This document shows positions 18,466 through 27,398 of a stretch of DNA of 64,000 bases, one piece after another (within the stretch, counting starts at the first letter, position 1; each line of letters begins with the position of its first letter). The notes beneath the pieces are model-generated. The model made no database searches. It worked only from the letters and a program-made list of their open reading frames with translations, and was not told the DNA's origin. The stretch lies in the NCBI GenBank assembly GCA_003141895.1, contig PLNT01000007.1, forward strand, positions 163,783 through 227,782, in the 5' to 3' direction. The DNA comes from Bacteroidales bacterium. Its GTDB lineage: Bacteria > Bacteroidota > Bacteroidia > Bacteroidales > VadinHA17. A program made the translations under genes and the position numbers.

Positions 18466-19929
18466 ATGGGTATTTTAAGTCAACTAAGTCCGGAGTCAAT
18501 CTGGATATATTTTGAAGAGATTTGCAGGATTCCCCGTCTATCGACGAATGAGGGTAAAATAAGACAGTACCTGTTGGAATTTGCTAAAAATCATAGTTTC
18601 AAATCTAAAGAAGATGAAGTAGGAAATATATTAATTATCAAACCACCTCACAAAGGAATGGAGAACAGAAAAACAGTTGTTCTTCAGAGTCATATGGACA
18701 TGGTTGGAGAAAAAAATGCTGATTATCCACATGACTGGACTACTGATCCGATAATACCCACTATTAAAGAAGGATGGGTAACTGCAACCGGGACAACTCT
18801 TGGTGCAGATGATGGGGTTGGAATTGCTGCACAGTTAGCGATCCTTTCGGATAAAAAACTGAAAGCTGGGAAAATTGAGTGTCTGTTTACTGTTGATGAG
18901 GAATCAGGAATGACGGGTGCAATCAACCTTAAGTCTGATTTTTTCACTGGAAAAACTCTTATCAATCTCGATTCGGAAGACGAAGGTATACTCTTTATCG
19001 GTTGCGCAGGAGGCATGGACACTGTTGGGACAATGAACTATCAAACAGTTCCGGTGCCAGCCGATGCAGATGCAATTAGCATATCAATTACTGGTCTGCA
19101 TGGTGGTCATTCCGGTGATGAAATTCATAAAGGCTACGGGAATGCCGTTAAAATAATGAACAGGTTACTATGGAATATTTCCAATCAATTGAATATTTCA
19201 GTCGCCTGGTTCGATGGAGGAAACCTCAGGAATGCAATTCCAAGGGAAGCTTTTTCAACTATTGTTTTCAATAAAAAAGATAGTGAATCAGTGAAAAGCT
19301 GGATTAACAATTTCTATTCAACATTGATAAATGAATTTGGAGATCTGGAGAAGGACATGAAGGTTTTTGTAAAGGAAGCTGATCTTCCTGCTGTCGTTAT
19401 GGATGCAGAAAGCCAGAAGAGATTTCTTAATTGTCTCACATGTTGTCCTCATGGGGTAATAGCCTGGTCAAAAGATATGGATGATCTTGTTGAAACATCA
19501 ACAAATCTCGCTTCAGCTAAGTTTGGCGATAGCAATACCATTAGAATAATTACCACTCAGCGGAGTTCAGTTGAATCGTCAAAGCACGAGGCAGGCTCAA
19601 TGGTAGGGTCGTGTCTAAGGCTCGCAGGTGCTGAAGTGGTACATTCCGATGGTTATCCCGGATGGAAACCAAATTTAACTTCAGAAATTCTTAAGATTAC
19701 CCGTGAATCTTATTATGCTCTGTTTGGAAAGGAGCCTTCTGTAAGGGCCATCCATGCAGGTCTGGAATGCGGTCTTGTATATGAAAAGATAAAAGGGATT
19801 GACATGATTTCATTTGGACCCACAATCAGAGGAGCGCATACTACTGAAGAGATGATTGAAATTAATACGGCTCAGATGTTCTGGGATCTTCTTCTTGATG
19901 TAGTAGGGAAAATGCCGGTGGAAAAATAG
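18466..19929 (+). CDS. pepD: Aminoacyl-histidine dipeptidase, M20 family
   Basis: Cytosolic zinc dipeptidase (Xaa-His and other dipeptides). Metal and catalytic motifs of M20C are present: VVLQSHMDMVGEKN (about 70-83), TTLGADDGVGIA (about 117-128), DEESGMTGA (about 145-153), the dimerisation-domain LHGGHSGDEIHKGYGNA segment, and the final metal histidine in GPTIRGAHTTEE. The 487-residue length is typical. Convergent with the rubredoxin gene, only 6 bases apart. Confidence 0.95.
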   Translation: MGILSQLSPESIWIYFEEICRIPRLSTNEGKIRQYLLEFAKNHSFKSKEDEVGNILIIKPPHKGMENRKTVVLQSHMDMVGEKNADYPHDWTTDPIIPTIKEGWVTATGTTLGADDGVGIAAQLAILSDKKLKAGKIECLFTVDEESGMTGAINLKSDFFTGKTLINLDSEDEGILFIGCAGGMDTVGTMNYQTVPVPADADAISISITGLHGGHSGDEIHKGYGNAVKIMNRLLWNISNQLNISVAWFDGGNLRNAIPREAFSTIVFNKKDSESVKSWINNFYSTLINEFGDLEKDMKVFVKEADLPAVVMDAESQKRFLNCLTCCPHGVIAWSKDMDDLVETSTNLASAKFGDSNTIRIITTQRSSVESSKHEAGSMVGSCLRLAGAEVVHSDGYPGWKPNLTSEILKITRESYYALFGKEPSVRAIHAGLECGLVYEKIKGIDMISFGPTIRGAHTTEEMIEINTAQMFWDLLLDVVGKMPVEK

Positions 19930-19935
19930 CTTTTT

Positions 19936-20097
19936 CTATTCATATTTTTCGAATTCGTCTTTGCCGGCACCACAAACCGGGCAGATATAGTCTGCCGGAA
20001 GATCATTGAAAGAGGTACCCGGTGAAATGCCGCCATCTGGATCGCCCTCGTCAGGATCATATATATATCCGCATACTATGCATTTATATTTTTCCAT
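19936..20097 (-). CDS. Rubredoxin
   Basis: A 53-residue rubredoxin starting [19 protein letters not shown] and ending [15 protein letters not shown]. Two CxxC pairs (KCIVCG at 6-9, ICPVCG at 39-42) bind one Fe, and the conserved Tyr/Asp/Pro core ([14 protein letters not shown]) is intact. It is a small cytosolic one-electron carrier, commonly the donor for rubrerythrin or oxygen reductases in anaerobes. It starts 13 bases after citF on the same strand, so it is probably cotranscribed with citrate lyase. Rubrerythrin is encoded at 61760 in this window. The stop is 6 bases from the convergent pepD stop. Confidence 0.95.
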   Translation of the reverse strand: MEKYKCIVCGYIYDPDEGDPDGGISPGTSFNDLPADYICPVCGAGKDEFEKYE

Positions 20098-20110
20098 AAA
20101 GTGATCTACT

Positions 20111-21664
20111 TTATTTTAATTTTCTCACAACATCAATAACAGTTCCGTCAACCCATTTTATTGCGGCAACAATATCATCCTCAAACTGAGGCTTCTGCGG
20201 CACTCCACAAATCAATTCAGCTTCATCTTTAAGCTCCTTAAGAGTTTTCAACGGCAAGCCTTTGCCCTGAACACTTTCAATAAGGTCCTTTCTGAGCGGA
20301 TTAACAGCAATTCCTCTTTCCGTTATAACAACATCAATCATCTCTCCCGGTCCGCACAAAGTTGTTACTTCATCCACGATGACAGGAATGCGATCGCGAA
20401 AAAGAGGAATCGGAAGGATTACATTTCGCGCATGCAGGCAGTTTTGCCAGCCCCCGATACCGTGAAGCAGGTAGCCATCAGAATGAGTAACCACATTCCC
20501 ATTAAAATTCAGGTCAATCTCAGTGGCACCCAGAATCATAATATCCATCATGCTTGTGAGATTGCCTTTTGAATGATAGTTATAAGCATTGAATACGGAA
20601 TATGGAACATGATTTTGATTATTCTCAATTGATTTCACCGCTTCAAGATCAAACACCTGTGCATCGAGGATAAAATTCATCAACCCGTCTTCAAGCATCT
20701 TTACCATATATTTAGTGCTGCCACCGAATCCGAACTTCGATTTCCATCCCTTGTTTTTAAGGATTTCGCTTATAAATACAGCGATTGCAAGTGATGTTCC
20801 TCCCGCTCCTGCCTGCATGGATACACCATCTTTAAGGATGCCTGATTTTTCGAGAAATGCTGCGGTTAATTCCGCAATCAAAAGTCTGTCGGGACTTTTT
20901 GTTATCTGGGTCGTTCCTGAAATGATTTTTTCAGGAATTCCAATTTTGTCAACAACAACTACATAGTCCACATAATTACCTTCAATTTCCATTGGAAAGC
21001 AGGGAAGATCGATAAGATTGTCAGTTACCACAATAACCTTATCAGCATACATATAATCAGCCTTAGCATATCCCAGGACACCGCATGCTGATGGACCGGA
21101 TGTGCCTTTTGCATTTCCGAAGGAATCGGCTGTCGGAGCAGCAAGAACTGCAATGTCAATTCTCACTTCTCCATCCTGTATCGCCTGCACTCTGCCTCCG
21201 TGTGACCTGAGAACTGCAGTGCCTTTCATTTTTCCTTCGGAAACATATCGACCTAGCGGACCATTCATGCTTCCTTCTATCCTGTTTATTGTACCATCAT
21301 CAAGAAACTTGATAAGTGGTTCGTGGCAGGGAAATGATGCAGAGGGAAACCAGATCAGGTCCTTCACTCCCATAGCCGATGCTAATTCAAATATATGATT
21401 GCTGACAAGATCTCCATCTCTGAGGTGATGGTGGGTCGATATTGTCATCCCGTCACGCAAACCACATTTTCGCAGAGCTTCTTCAAGAGAACTTAGAACT
21501 TTATTGCCGTCATCAGGGAAATCAGCACAGGTTGGTATAACGGGTGAATATTTTCTGCCTTCAGGTTTATGCTTCCCGATTCCTTTAAAAGGGATAACGG
21601 GCTGACCATTAATTTCCAAAGGCACTGATCTGCCTGCCGCATTTTTCACAGTTTTCATCACCAT
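20111..21664 (-). CDS. citF: Citrate lyase alpha subunit (citrate CoA-transferase)
   Basis: Alpha subunit of citrate lyase: swaps acetyl for citryl on the acyl-carrier subunit's thiol. At 517 residues it covers the full family length. Typical features are the [11 protein letters not shown] region, the segment around [46 protein letters not shown], the Gly-rich [13 protein letters not shown] and a C-terminal [10 protein letters not shown] motif. It lies 20 bases downstream of the fused gamma-beta gene and 13 bases upstream of rubredoxin, all minus strand. A second in-frame ATG at 21658 is an alternative start. Confidence 0.95.
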   Translation of the reverse strand: MVMKTVKNAAGRSVPLEINGQPVIPFKGIGKHKPEGRKYSPVIPTCADFPDDGNKVLSSLEEALRKCGLRDGMTISTHHHLRDGDLVSNHIFELASAMGVKDLIWFPSASFPCHEPLIKFLDDGTINRIEGSMNGPLGRYVSEGKMKGTAVLRSHGGRVQAIQDGEVRIDIAVLAAPTADSFGNAKGTSGPSACGVLGYAKADYMYADKVIVVTDNLIDLPCFPMEIEGNYVDYVVVVDKIGIPEKIISGTTQITKSPDRLLIAELTAAFLEKSGILKDGVSMQAGAGGTSLAIAVFISEILKNKGWKSKFGFGGSTKYMVKMLEDGLMNFILDAQVFDLEAVKSIENNQNHVPYSVFNAYNYHSKGNLTSMMDIMILGATEIDLNFNGNVVTHSDGYLLHGIGGWQNCLHARNVILPIPLFRDRIPVIVDEVTTLCGPGEMIDVVITERGIAVNPLRKDLIESVQGKGLPLKTLKELKDEAELICGVPQKPQFEDDIVAAIKWVDGTVIDVVRKLK

Positions 21665-21684
21665 GCTTTCTCATTTAATGCTTA

Positions 21685-22899
21685 CTATTCATCTTTTACC
21701 CAGTCAGGAGACAACCGGTTCAAACAAACTGCAAGATCAATTACTCTTTGTGCCCGTGCAACTACCGGAGGATCAATCATTTTTGATCCTAAAGCAACTA
21801 CGCCGAGACCCTTTTGCTTTGCTTCTTCAAAAGCAAGTACTATTTTTTTCGACTTTTCTATTTCAGTTGTGTCAGGAGCAAATCCATCTCTGATCAGAGG
21901 TATCTGCCGAGGATGAATACATCCCATTCCTTCAAATCCAAGAGATTTTGATTCCTTTACTGTAAGTTTTAATGCTTCCATGTCAGCAACGTCAGAAAAA
22001 ACTGAATCTATAGGCTGAATACCCGCAGCTCTTGCCGTAATAATGAGCCGTTGTCGTGCATATAACGATTCCTTACCATCCACAGTTCTTTGAACCCCAA
22101 GATCAGCAGTGAAATCTTCCAAACCTATTGCAATGGCTACAATGCTTCTTGATGAATATGCAATCTTAAATGAGTTCTCAAGTCCAAGTGCACTTTCAAT
22201 AATAGGCATAAGATAAACATCATTGGTCAGATTGAATTTCATTTTAATGCTTTCAATCATTTTTTCTACCTGAAGTATATCTTCTGCATCCTCGCATTTC
22301 GGGATTAAGACCAAATTAACATTATGAGGAATAACAAAATGAAGATCTTCAAGTCCCCTTTTGCCCTGGTTTATTCTAACCATCCTTTCAGCACCATAGA
22401 AATTTATCTGCCTCAATGCATTCCTGACCAGAAGCCTTGCTTCATCTTTCTTTTCAGGCGCGACCGAGTCTTCAAGGTCAAGAATAATTCCATCGGCAGA
22501 ATGAAGACCTGAATTGATCATTAGTCCGGGAGTGTTCCCGGGAAGATATAGTCTGGAAAAACGAAATCTGTGCCGTTCAGTTGAATAATTGTTTTCTTTG
22601 AGAAAAGGTGGAAGGTATTCCTGCTGCGTACTAATCAATTGTTTAACAACTGATTCCAAACGGGCTTCAATTACAAAAGGAAGAGCGCCTGAATCAGTTA
22701 TCTTCACAAATGCATGTTTAATACCAAAAAAATCAAGGACTTCTTTAATCAGGCCTACAATTGAATCGCCATATAGTGATTTGACTTTAGAAATAAGGTC
22801 GATGGATATTCCTCCATCATATCTTAATTCCAGTGCAATTTCGCAATCTGATCTAACCTTGGGTCCGGAATTGCCTGAGATTGCAGCGGAATTTTTCAT
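21685..22899 (-). CDS. citDE: Fused citrate lyase gamma (acyl carrier) and beta subunits, CitD-CitE
   Basis: 404 residues, about 100 longer than ordinary CitE. Residues 1-95 look like CitD, the acyl-carrier subunit: EIALELRYDGGISIDL, a GDSIVGLIKEVL helix, then KITDSGALPFVIEARLES, which matches the CitD signature (T/D-D-x-GAL...ARxE). Ser17 in VRSDCEIA sits where CitD carries the phosphoribosyl-dephospho-CoA group. Residues about 110-404 are CitE (HpcH/HpcI aldolase fold), with RFRFSRLYLPGNTP, GIILDLEDSVAP, MPIIESALGLEN, DFTADLG and GCIHPRQIPLI. CitE cleaves citryl-thioester to oxaloacetate and acetyl-thioester. The accessory genes citC, citX and citG are not in the window. Start ATG 22899. 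Confidence 0.88.
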   Translation of the reverse strand: MKNSAAISGNSGPKVRSDCEIALELRYDGGISIDLISKVKSLYGDSIVGLIKEVLDFFGIKHAFVKITDSGALPFVIEARLESVVKQLISTQQEYLPPFLKENNYSTERHRFRFSRLYLPGNTPGLMINSGLHSADGIILDLEDSVAPEKKDEARLLVRNALRQINFYGAERMVRINQGKRGLEDLHFVIPHNVNLVLIPKCEDAEDILQVEKMIESIKMKFNLTNDVYLMPIIESALGLENSFKIAYSSRSIVAIAIGLEDFTADLGVQRTVDGKESLYARQRLIITARAAGIQPIDSVFSDVADMEALKLTVKESKSLGFEGMGCIHPRQIPLIRDGFAPDTTEIEKSKKIVLAFEEAKQKGLGVVALGSKMIDPPVVARAQRVIDLAVCLNRLSPDWVKDE

Positions 22900-22925
22900 T
22901 TTGTTTCAAACTTAGTATTGTTATA

Positions 22926-22933
22926 CAAACCTA
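22926..22933 (-). promoter_or_regulatory. Bacteroidetes -7 promoter element (TAGGTTTG) before citDE-citF-rubredoxin
   Basis: On the minus strand this matches TAnnTTTG, 26 bases before the citDE ATG in the 67-base gap after the epimerase gene. It would let the citrate lyase-rubredoxin unit be transcribed apart from the epimerase gene. The nearest TTTG (22944-22947) is too close for a standard -33 box. Confidence 0.35.
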
Positions 22934-22966
22934 CTAAATTTTTCAAACATAAAGCCCATCGGCTTT

Positions 22967-23377
22967 TTACGTAGTTTTGTTTTCGCAAAGTTCGATTAAA
23001 ACGCCTGAAGTGGCTTTAGGATGCAAAAAAGCTATATCGAGACCTTCTGCACCCTTCCTGGGTTTGCAGTCAATTAGCCGGATACCCATTTCGGCGGCAT
23101 GTGCCAATTGATCTTCAATCTTTTCCACGGAAAAGGCAATATGATGTATCCCCTCACCCTTTTTTTCAATGAATTTACCAATAGGACCTTCAGGGTCAGT
23201 CGACTCAAGGAGTTCAATTTTTGTCTGTCCTACCTTGAAGAAGGCTGTCCGTACCTTCTGATCAGGAACTTCCTCAATGTTATAGCATTTCAGTCCCATT
23301 ACCTTTTCATAAAAAGCAATAGCTCCTTCAAGGTTTGTAACGGCAATTCCAATATGTTCAATATGAGATGGTTTCAT
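22967..23377 (-). CDS. mce: Methylmalonyl-CoA epimerase
   Basis: 136-residue vicinal-oxygen-chelate enzyme that interconverts (R)- and (S)-methylmalonyl-CoA in the succinate-propionate pathway. It has two beta-alpha-beta-beta-beta modules. Metal ligands are visible as His in IEHIGIAV (about 8), the middle GIHHIAFSV histidine and the C-terminal Glu in GVLIELCE. Length and spacing match the family. It is followed 67 bases later by the citrate lyase genes on the same strand; mutase and carboxylase genes are not in the window. Confidence 0.93.
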   Translation of the reverse strand: MKPSHIEHIGIAVTNLEGAIAFYEKVMGLKCYNIEEVPDQKVRTAFFKVGQTKIELLESTDPEGPIGKFIEKKGEGIHHIAFSVEKIEDQLAHAAEMGIRLIDCKPRKGAEGLDIAFLHPKATSGVLIELCENKTT

Positions 23378-23414
23378 GTAATCATTAAATTTTAATTTTG
23401 TAACGCTTTTGACA

Positions 23415-23451
23415 CCCCCTCCCGCTTTGCGGGATCCCCATGAAGGGGGAG
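23415..23451. repeat. GC-rich two-hairpin repeat, copy 1
   Basis: Two adjacent hairpins: CCCGC-TTT-GCGGG at 23421-23433, then TCCCC...GGGGA at 23435-23450, preceded by CCCCCT. In reverse complement it is nearly identical to the copy at 39531-39566. This copy lies between two minus-strand genes (polyferredoxin stop and epimerase start) rather than between convergent genes. Confidence 0.75.
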
Positions 23452-23542
23452 AAAATCTGACTATTAATACTACTTTTGTCCCGCTTAGAAGGATACGGGT
23501 GCCATTATATCGATTGTGACCGTTGGGATTATATGATTAATT

Positions 23543-25102
23543 TTAAAATGGAAATTCCACAGGAGTCTTCATATCAGATTCAATGTTTGCCGGTTTTTTT
23601 GCAGCGACATGTACCTCGTTTCCATTTACAAAGATTGCTTTGTAAGGAACTGTAGGACAGGCAAATTCACAATGTCCGCAACCTATACAAATATCCTCGG
23701 TAACTTCAGGAATGACTAGGTTCCCTTCAAACGGAATCATATGAACTGCCTTTGTCGGACAACTTTCCGAACAAGCTCCGCATGATGTTCGCTCGGTATT
23801 AACAATACAGTTATCTTTTATGAAATTTGCTTTCCCAAGTTGTGTGAGTTTTTTTGCTTCAAGAACCAGGGGATGAAGAGCATTAGTAGGGCAGATCTCA
23901 GTACATTTTGTACAATTATAAGTGCAAAAGCTTTTATGGTAATCCATAACCGGCTGCATCATGCCTGCTATTCCATATTGTTTATAGGAAGGCTGAAGAA
24001 CACCATTAGGACAAATATTAATACATAAAGAACAAGCAATACAATCAATATTAAAATCAGCTATGCTAACTCCTCCCGGAGGACAGACAGGATGGGTTTT
24101 TTTCTCCTTTACTGTTGAGTCTTTCTTTGGTTTTGGAGCAGTTTTATTCTGTCCACTCGCAACTCTTGATAAACCAAAAAGAAGCAGAAGAGATCCTATA
24201 ATTATCTTGCGCTTGCTTTCATCAGTTTCATGAACTTTCTTTTTAGTACCTGCAATCCCGTAGGACATGGCTTTTTCAGGGCAAGTATGAATACAATTGA
24301 AACAACTTACACATCTTGAAATATCAACATTTGGTTTAAGAAAATCAATGCATGAAGATTTACATCTGATTGCACATCTACCGCACCTGGTACAAGTTGC
24401 TTCATCGAATTTTATACGGAAAAGTGATATTTTGGAAATCAGACCTAATAATGTTCCTACCGGACAGAACATATTACAATAAAGACGTCCTTTTGTCAAT
24501 GACAGCCCGCCTACGAGAAGGAAAAAGGCCGCAGGAATTGAATATACTATAAGAGGAAAACTTTTTACGGGAACATTACTCAGAGTATATACATCGAATT
24601 TACCAAGGATTCCGGCAATAAAATTATTTAAATAAATAACAACCGGTTTGATAAAATAAGTCATTGACCTCGCAAATACACTATAGGGGTCGAGTAATGT
24701 GATCATGTAGATACCCCACACTAATGTCACAATAACTGTGATTGCGAGTATGGAATACCTTAAAATGGTAAAGGGTTTTTTGAAACCGTATCTCCTGAAC
24801 TTCTTCTTGATCCTTCCTCCTATCCTGCTTGTCACATCCTGGGCAATTCCAAGAGGACAGAGAAAGGAACAGTAAGTCCGACCTGTGATCAACGTAAGTA
24901 AAAGAATACCAATAAAACCGCCGGTTGCAAGGGTCCTGAGATCAAAAAACTTCATGATTGAAGGAATGAATTGCAGAGAAGTCAGGATATTAAGATATTT
25001 TACAGGAAACAGCGACTTGAAGTCAACAAAAGCAAGGAAGAAAAAGATAAAGATGATAGTTGAAAAAACAATACGGAATCTCCTGAGTAGTGGTGAAGTC
25101 AT
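23543..25102 (-). CDS. Membrane-bound polyferredoxin (NapH/CcoG-like 4Fe-4S protein)
   Basis: 519-residue inner-membrane iron-sulfur protein. About five hydrophobic helices lie in residues 10-200, with two membrane-edge motifs, YCSFLCPLG and YCNMFCPVG, typical of NapH/NosR-type electron carriers. A first ferredoxin block (CTRCGRCAIRCKSSC and CVSCFNCIHTCP) is followed by a sixth hydrophobic helix (IIIGSLLLLFGLSRVASG) and a Lys/Pro-rich linker. The second block has four cluster motifs: CIACSLCINICP, CTYNCTKCTEICP, CGACSESCP and CIGCGHCEFACP. Quinone or ferredoxin-linked electron transfer is likely; the acceptor is unknown. The DUF362 gene lies 6 bases upstream, so the two are surely cotranscribed. 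Confidence 0.88.
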   Translation of the reverse strand: MTSPLLRRFRIVFSTIIFIFFFLAFVDFKSLFPVKYLNILTSLQFIPSIMKFFDLRTLATGGFIGILLLTLITGRTYCSFLCPLGIAQDVTSRIGGRIKKKFRRYGFKKPFTILRYSILAITVIVTLVWGIYMITLLDPYSVFARSMTYFIKPVVIYLNNFIAGILGKFDVYTLSNVPVKSFPLIVYSIPAAFFLLVGGLSLTKGRLYCNMFCPVGTLLGLISKISLFRIKFDEATCTRCGRCAIRCKSSCIDFLKPNVDISRCVSCFNCIHTCPEKAMSYGIAGTKKKVHETDESKRKIIIGSLLLLFGLSRVASGQNKTAPKPKKDSTVKEKKTHPVCPPGGVSIADFNIDCIACSLCINICPNGVLQPSYKQYGIAGMMQPVMDYHKSFCTYNCTKCTEICPTNALHPLVLEAKKLTQLGKANFIKDNCIVNTERTSCGACSESCPTKAVHMIPFEGNLVIPEVTEDICIGCGHCEFACPTVPYKAIFVNGNEVHVAAKKPANIESDMKTPVEFPF

Positions 25103-25108
25103 TAAAAA

Positions 25109-26029
25109 TTACATTTTAATTCTTTTAATATTAAGGGCATCAAGGTTCATATTGCCAAGTCCCATTTTATTTGCTATGGGAATATATTCGATCTTTTCGA
25201 CCGGAACTCCCAGCATTTTTGCAGCTGCAGCATCTCCTGCAACCCAATCGGTGGTTAATATCTGGGATTTCATAGACACTATGTCTTCTTTCGATACTCC
25301 CTGGGGACCGTGTTTCACCATAACATTATAACAGTCGATAACGTTTAGAGCAGGTTTCTTTTCATAAAGAGCGTAATCTGCAATGCATTGGTTAAGATTG
25401 TTGGAATGCCAGTAACCTCTGTCCCAGACAAGACCCATCGAATTTTTAAGGCAACATGTCATCCGTGTTGAACTATGATCTTTAAGAACCGGAACATTAA
25501 TAAAAACATCAGCTTCAAGCAAAAGCTGATGGACCTTGGCTTTCTGAAGCTTAATACCACCAGGGATTTCAATTTCCTGATAATAACTTTCAGAATTACC
25601 CGATACTACTTTTGCACCAGCAGATTTTGCTGCTTTTTCAATACCGGAATTACTGTAGCAGTTAACCCAGTTATCGCATGTATGATCAAATACATAAACT
25701 TCTTTGGCACCTGCCTTAAAACAATGTTCGATAATCCTTTTTACCAGGAGGGGATTTGTGTTAGCCGCAAGTTCAGGAATAACATCCCACCCGATATTAG
25801 GTTTTATCAATACTTTTTGTCCTTTCTGAACAAATGTTCCCATACCTCCCAGTTCCTGTATGCCCAGATCAAACATTGCATCAGGGTTCCCTCCCATAAC
25901 CGCAACCATATCGTACTTTGCTCCTGCCGCCGGGGCTTTCCAGAGTTTTTCAAATCCACCCATCTTTATTGCTGCACCAGCTGCAAGTCCTCCGCCGATT
26001 GATGTTCTAAAAAAATCCCGTCTTTTCAT
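25109..26029 (-). CDS. DUF362 protein with Tat-type signal
   Basis: 306 residues. The N-terminus MKRRDFFRTSIGGGLAAGAAIKMGG is a twin-arginine-type signal, with RRDFFR followed by a Gly/Ala-rich hydrophobic stretch. The rest is a DUF362 domain: VLIKPNIGWDVIPELAANTNP, YVFDHTCDNWVNCYSNSGI, INVPVLKDHSSTRMTCCLKNSMG and the conserved C-terminal GVPVEKIEYI. DUF362 proteins have no established activity and often occur with ferredoxin domains; here the iron-sulfur part is the next gene. The Tat signal suggests folding, perhaps with a cofactor, before export. First gene of a two-gene unit with the polyferredoxin. Confidence 0.85.
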   Translation of the reverse strand: MKRRDFFRTSIGGGLAAGAAIKMGGFEKLWKAPAAGAKYDMVAVMGGNPDAMFDLGIQELGGMGTFVQKGQKVLIKPNIGWDVIPELAANTNPLLVKRIIEHCFKAGAKEVYVFDHTCDNWVNCYSNSGIEKAAKSAGAKVVSGNSESYYQEIEIPGGIKLQKAKVHQLLLEADVFINVPVLKDHSSTRMTCCLKNSMGLVWDRGYWHSNNLNQCIADYALYEKKPALNVIDCYNVMVKHGPQGVSKEDIVSMKSQILTTDWVAGDAAAAKMLGVPVEKIEYIPIANKMGLGNMNLDALNIKRIKM

Positions 26030-26210
26030 AATATGAATAAAATGGTTAATTAAATGATTCGAGGAATAAGTGCCGAAAATACAATTTTTTTTTATTATTC
26101 GGTAAAGATTGTAAATAGTATATTAGCAAAGTCAAATTCAGGGTTATGTTGTAACTGCGTTTTTAACATTCCTGTAATATAATTGTTGCACTTTATACCT
26201 CTCCATAAAA

Positions 26211-27398
26211 ATGAAAATAATCAGTTACGATTGTTTCTCCGGTATCAGCGGAGATATGAATCTGGGGGCAATGATAGATCTTGGTGTCGATCAGGTATTT
26301 CTCACAGGTGAATTAAAAAAACTTAATCTCCCGGGCTGGGAACTAATCGTGTCGAAGGACCAAAGACATGGGATTGTTGGAACCAAGGTCACAGTGAAAC
26401 AAACGAGACATGAACATGCTCACCGTCATCTTTCCGATATTGAAAAGATCATAAATGAATCTTCTCTTGACTTTCCGACAAAAGAGTTAAGCATGAAAAT
26501 ATTCATGAAAATTGCCAGGGCTGAAGCTTCCGTACATGGAATCTCTGTTGATCATGTTCACTTTCACGAGGTGGGAGCAGTCGATTCAATTATTGATGTG
26601 GTGGGTGCTGCAATATGTTTTAATGCTTTAAATGTTGAGGGAGTACATGTTTCCGCTGTAGAACTCGGGGAAGGTTTTGTAATTTGTGATCATGGAAAAC
26701 TTCCTGTTCCGGCTCCTGCGACAGCTGAAATCATAAAGGGAATTCCTGTAAAAAAGGGAGGAGTGGATTTTGAAGCTACAACCCCAACCGGAGCTGCAAT
26801 TCTTGCCACTTTGGGAACTAACTTTAATCCTGATCTGAAAATTAAAATTGAAAAAACCGCCTATGGTGTTGGTCAAAAAGAACATGAGAAAGTTCCAAAT
26901 CTGCTCAGAGTATTCCTTGGTGAAGTATTGACAGATACTTCAGGACACGATGCAATACAGATTGAATGTAATATTGATGATATGAATCCTGAATTCTTTG
27001 AATATATCTCTGAAAGACTTTTTAAAGCCGGGGTCTCCGATGTTTTCTGCTCAAATATAATTATGAAGAAAGGACGTCCGGGTGTACTTCTCAATGTCAT
27101 ATGTGAAAATGAATCAGCTGATGCAGTTAAAAGCATAATTTTCACTGAATCAACATCATTGGGAATAAGAACGTTTCCTTTCAGAAAGGATACCCTCGCA
27201 AGGAAATTTGAAACAGTACCGACCATTTATGGTGATGTTACGGTTAAAAGATCATATTATGACGGAAAAGAGGTTTCATGCAAGCCAGAATATGAAGAAT
27301 GTAAAAAAATAGCCTCAGGCAAAGGAATTCCTGTTAAAGAGGTCTACAATAATATTATGGCAGTGATAAATAATAAAATTATAAAAAAAGATATATGA
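26211..27398 (+). CDS. larC: Nickel-pincer cofactor nickel insertase
   Basis: LarC is the CTP-dependent nickel insertase that completes the pincer cofactor used by lactate racemase and related LarA enzymes. This 395-residue protein starts KIISYDCFSGISGDMNLGA, the family signature. It has a His-rich stretch (HEHAHRHLSD, about 64-73) and VDHVHFHEVGAVDSIIDVVGA (about 117-137). The C-terminal part includes NIDDMNPEFFEYISERLF and MKKGRPGVLLNV. It is one uninterrupted frame, unlike the frameshift-split larC of Lactobacillus plantarum. Its stop overlaps the larB start (ATGA). larA and larE are not in the window. Confidence 0.93.
   Translation: MKIISYDCFSGISGDMNLGAMIDLGVDQVFLTGELKKLNLPGWELIVSKDQRHGIVGTKVTVKQTRHEHAHRHLSDIEKIINESSLDFPTKELSMKIFMKIARAEASVHGISVDHVHFHEVGAVDSIIDVVGAAICFNALNVEGVHVSAVELGEGFVICDHGKLPVPAPATAEIIKGIPVKKGGVDFEATTPTGAAILATLGTNFNPDLKIKIEKTAYGVGQKEHEKVPNLLRVFLGEVLTDTSGHDAIQIECNIDDMNPEFFEYISERLFKAGVSDVFCSNIIMKKGRPGVLLNVICENESADAVKSIIFTESTSLGIRTFPFRKDTLARKFETVPTIYGDVTVKRSYYDGKEVSCKPEYEECKKIASGKGIPVKEVYNNIMAVINNKIIKKDI

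Noticed and set aside
23479-23540. Short plus-strand reading frame after the orphan promoter-like element (TTG start, about 60 codons into the polyferredoxin 3' end)
   Set aside because: No ATG start, most of it is antisense to the polyferredoxin gene, and no recognisable protein motif.
25475-26002. 175-codon plus-strand open frame opposite the DUF362 gene
   Set aside because: Antisense to a clear DUF362 coding sequence, Cys/Phe-rich nonsense composition and no promoter or family motif.
26211-27398. Possible frameshift in larC as in Lactobacillus plantarum
   Set aside because: The frame is continuous from the N-terminal KIISYDCFSG signature to the C-terminal domain, so no programmed frameshift is needed.
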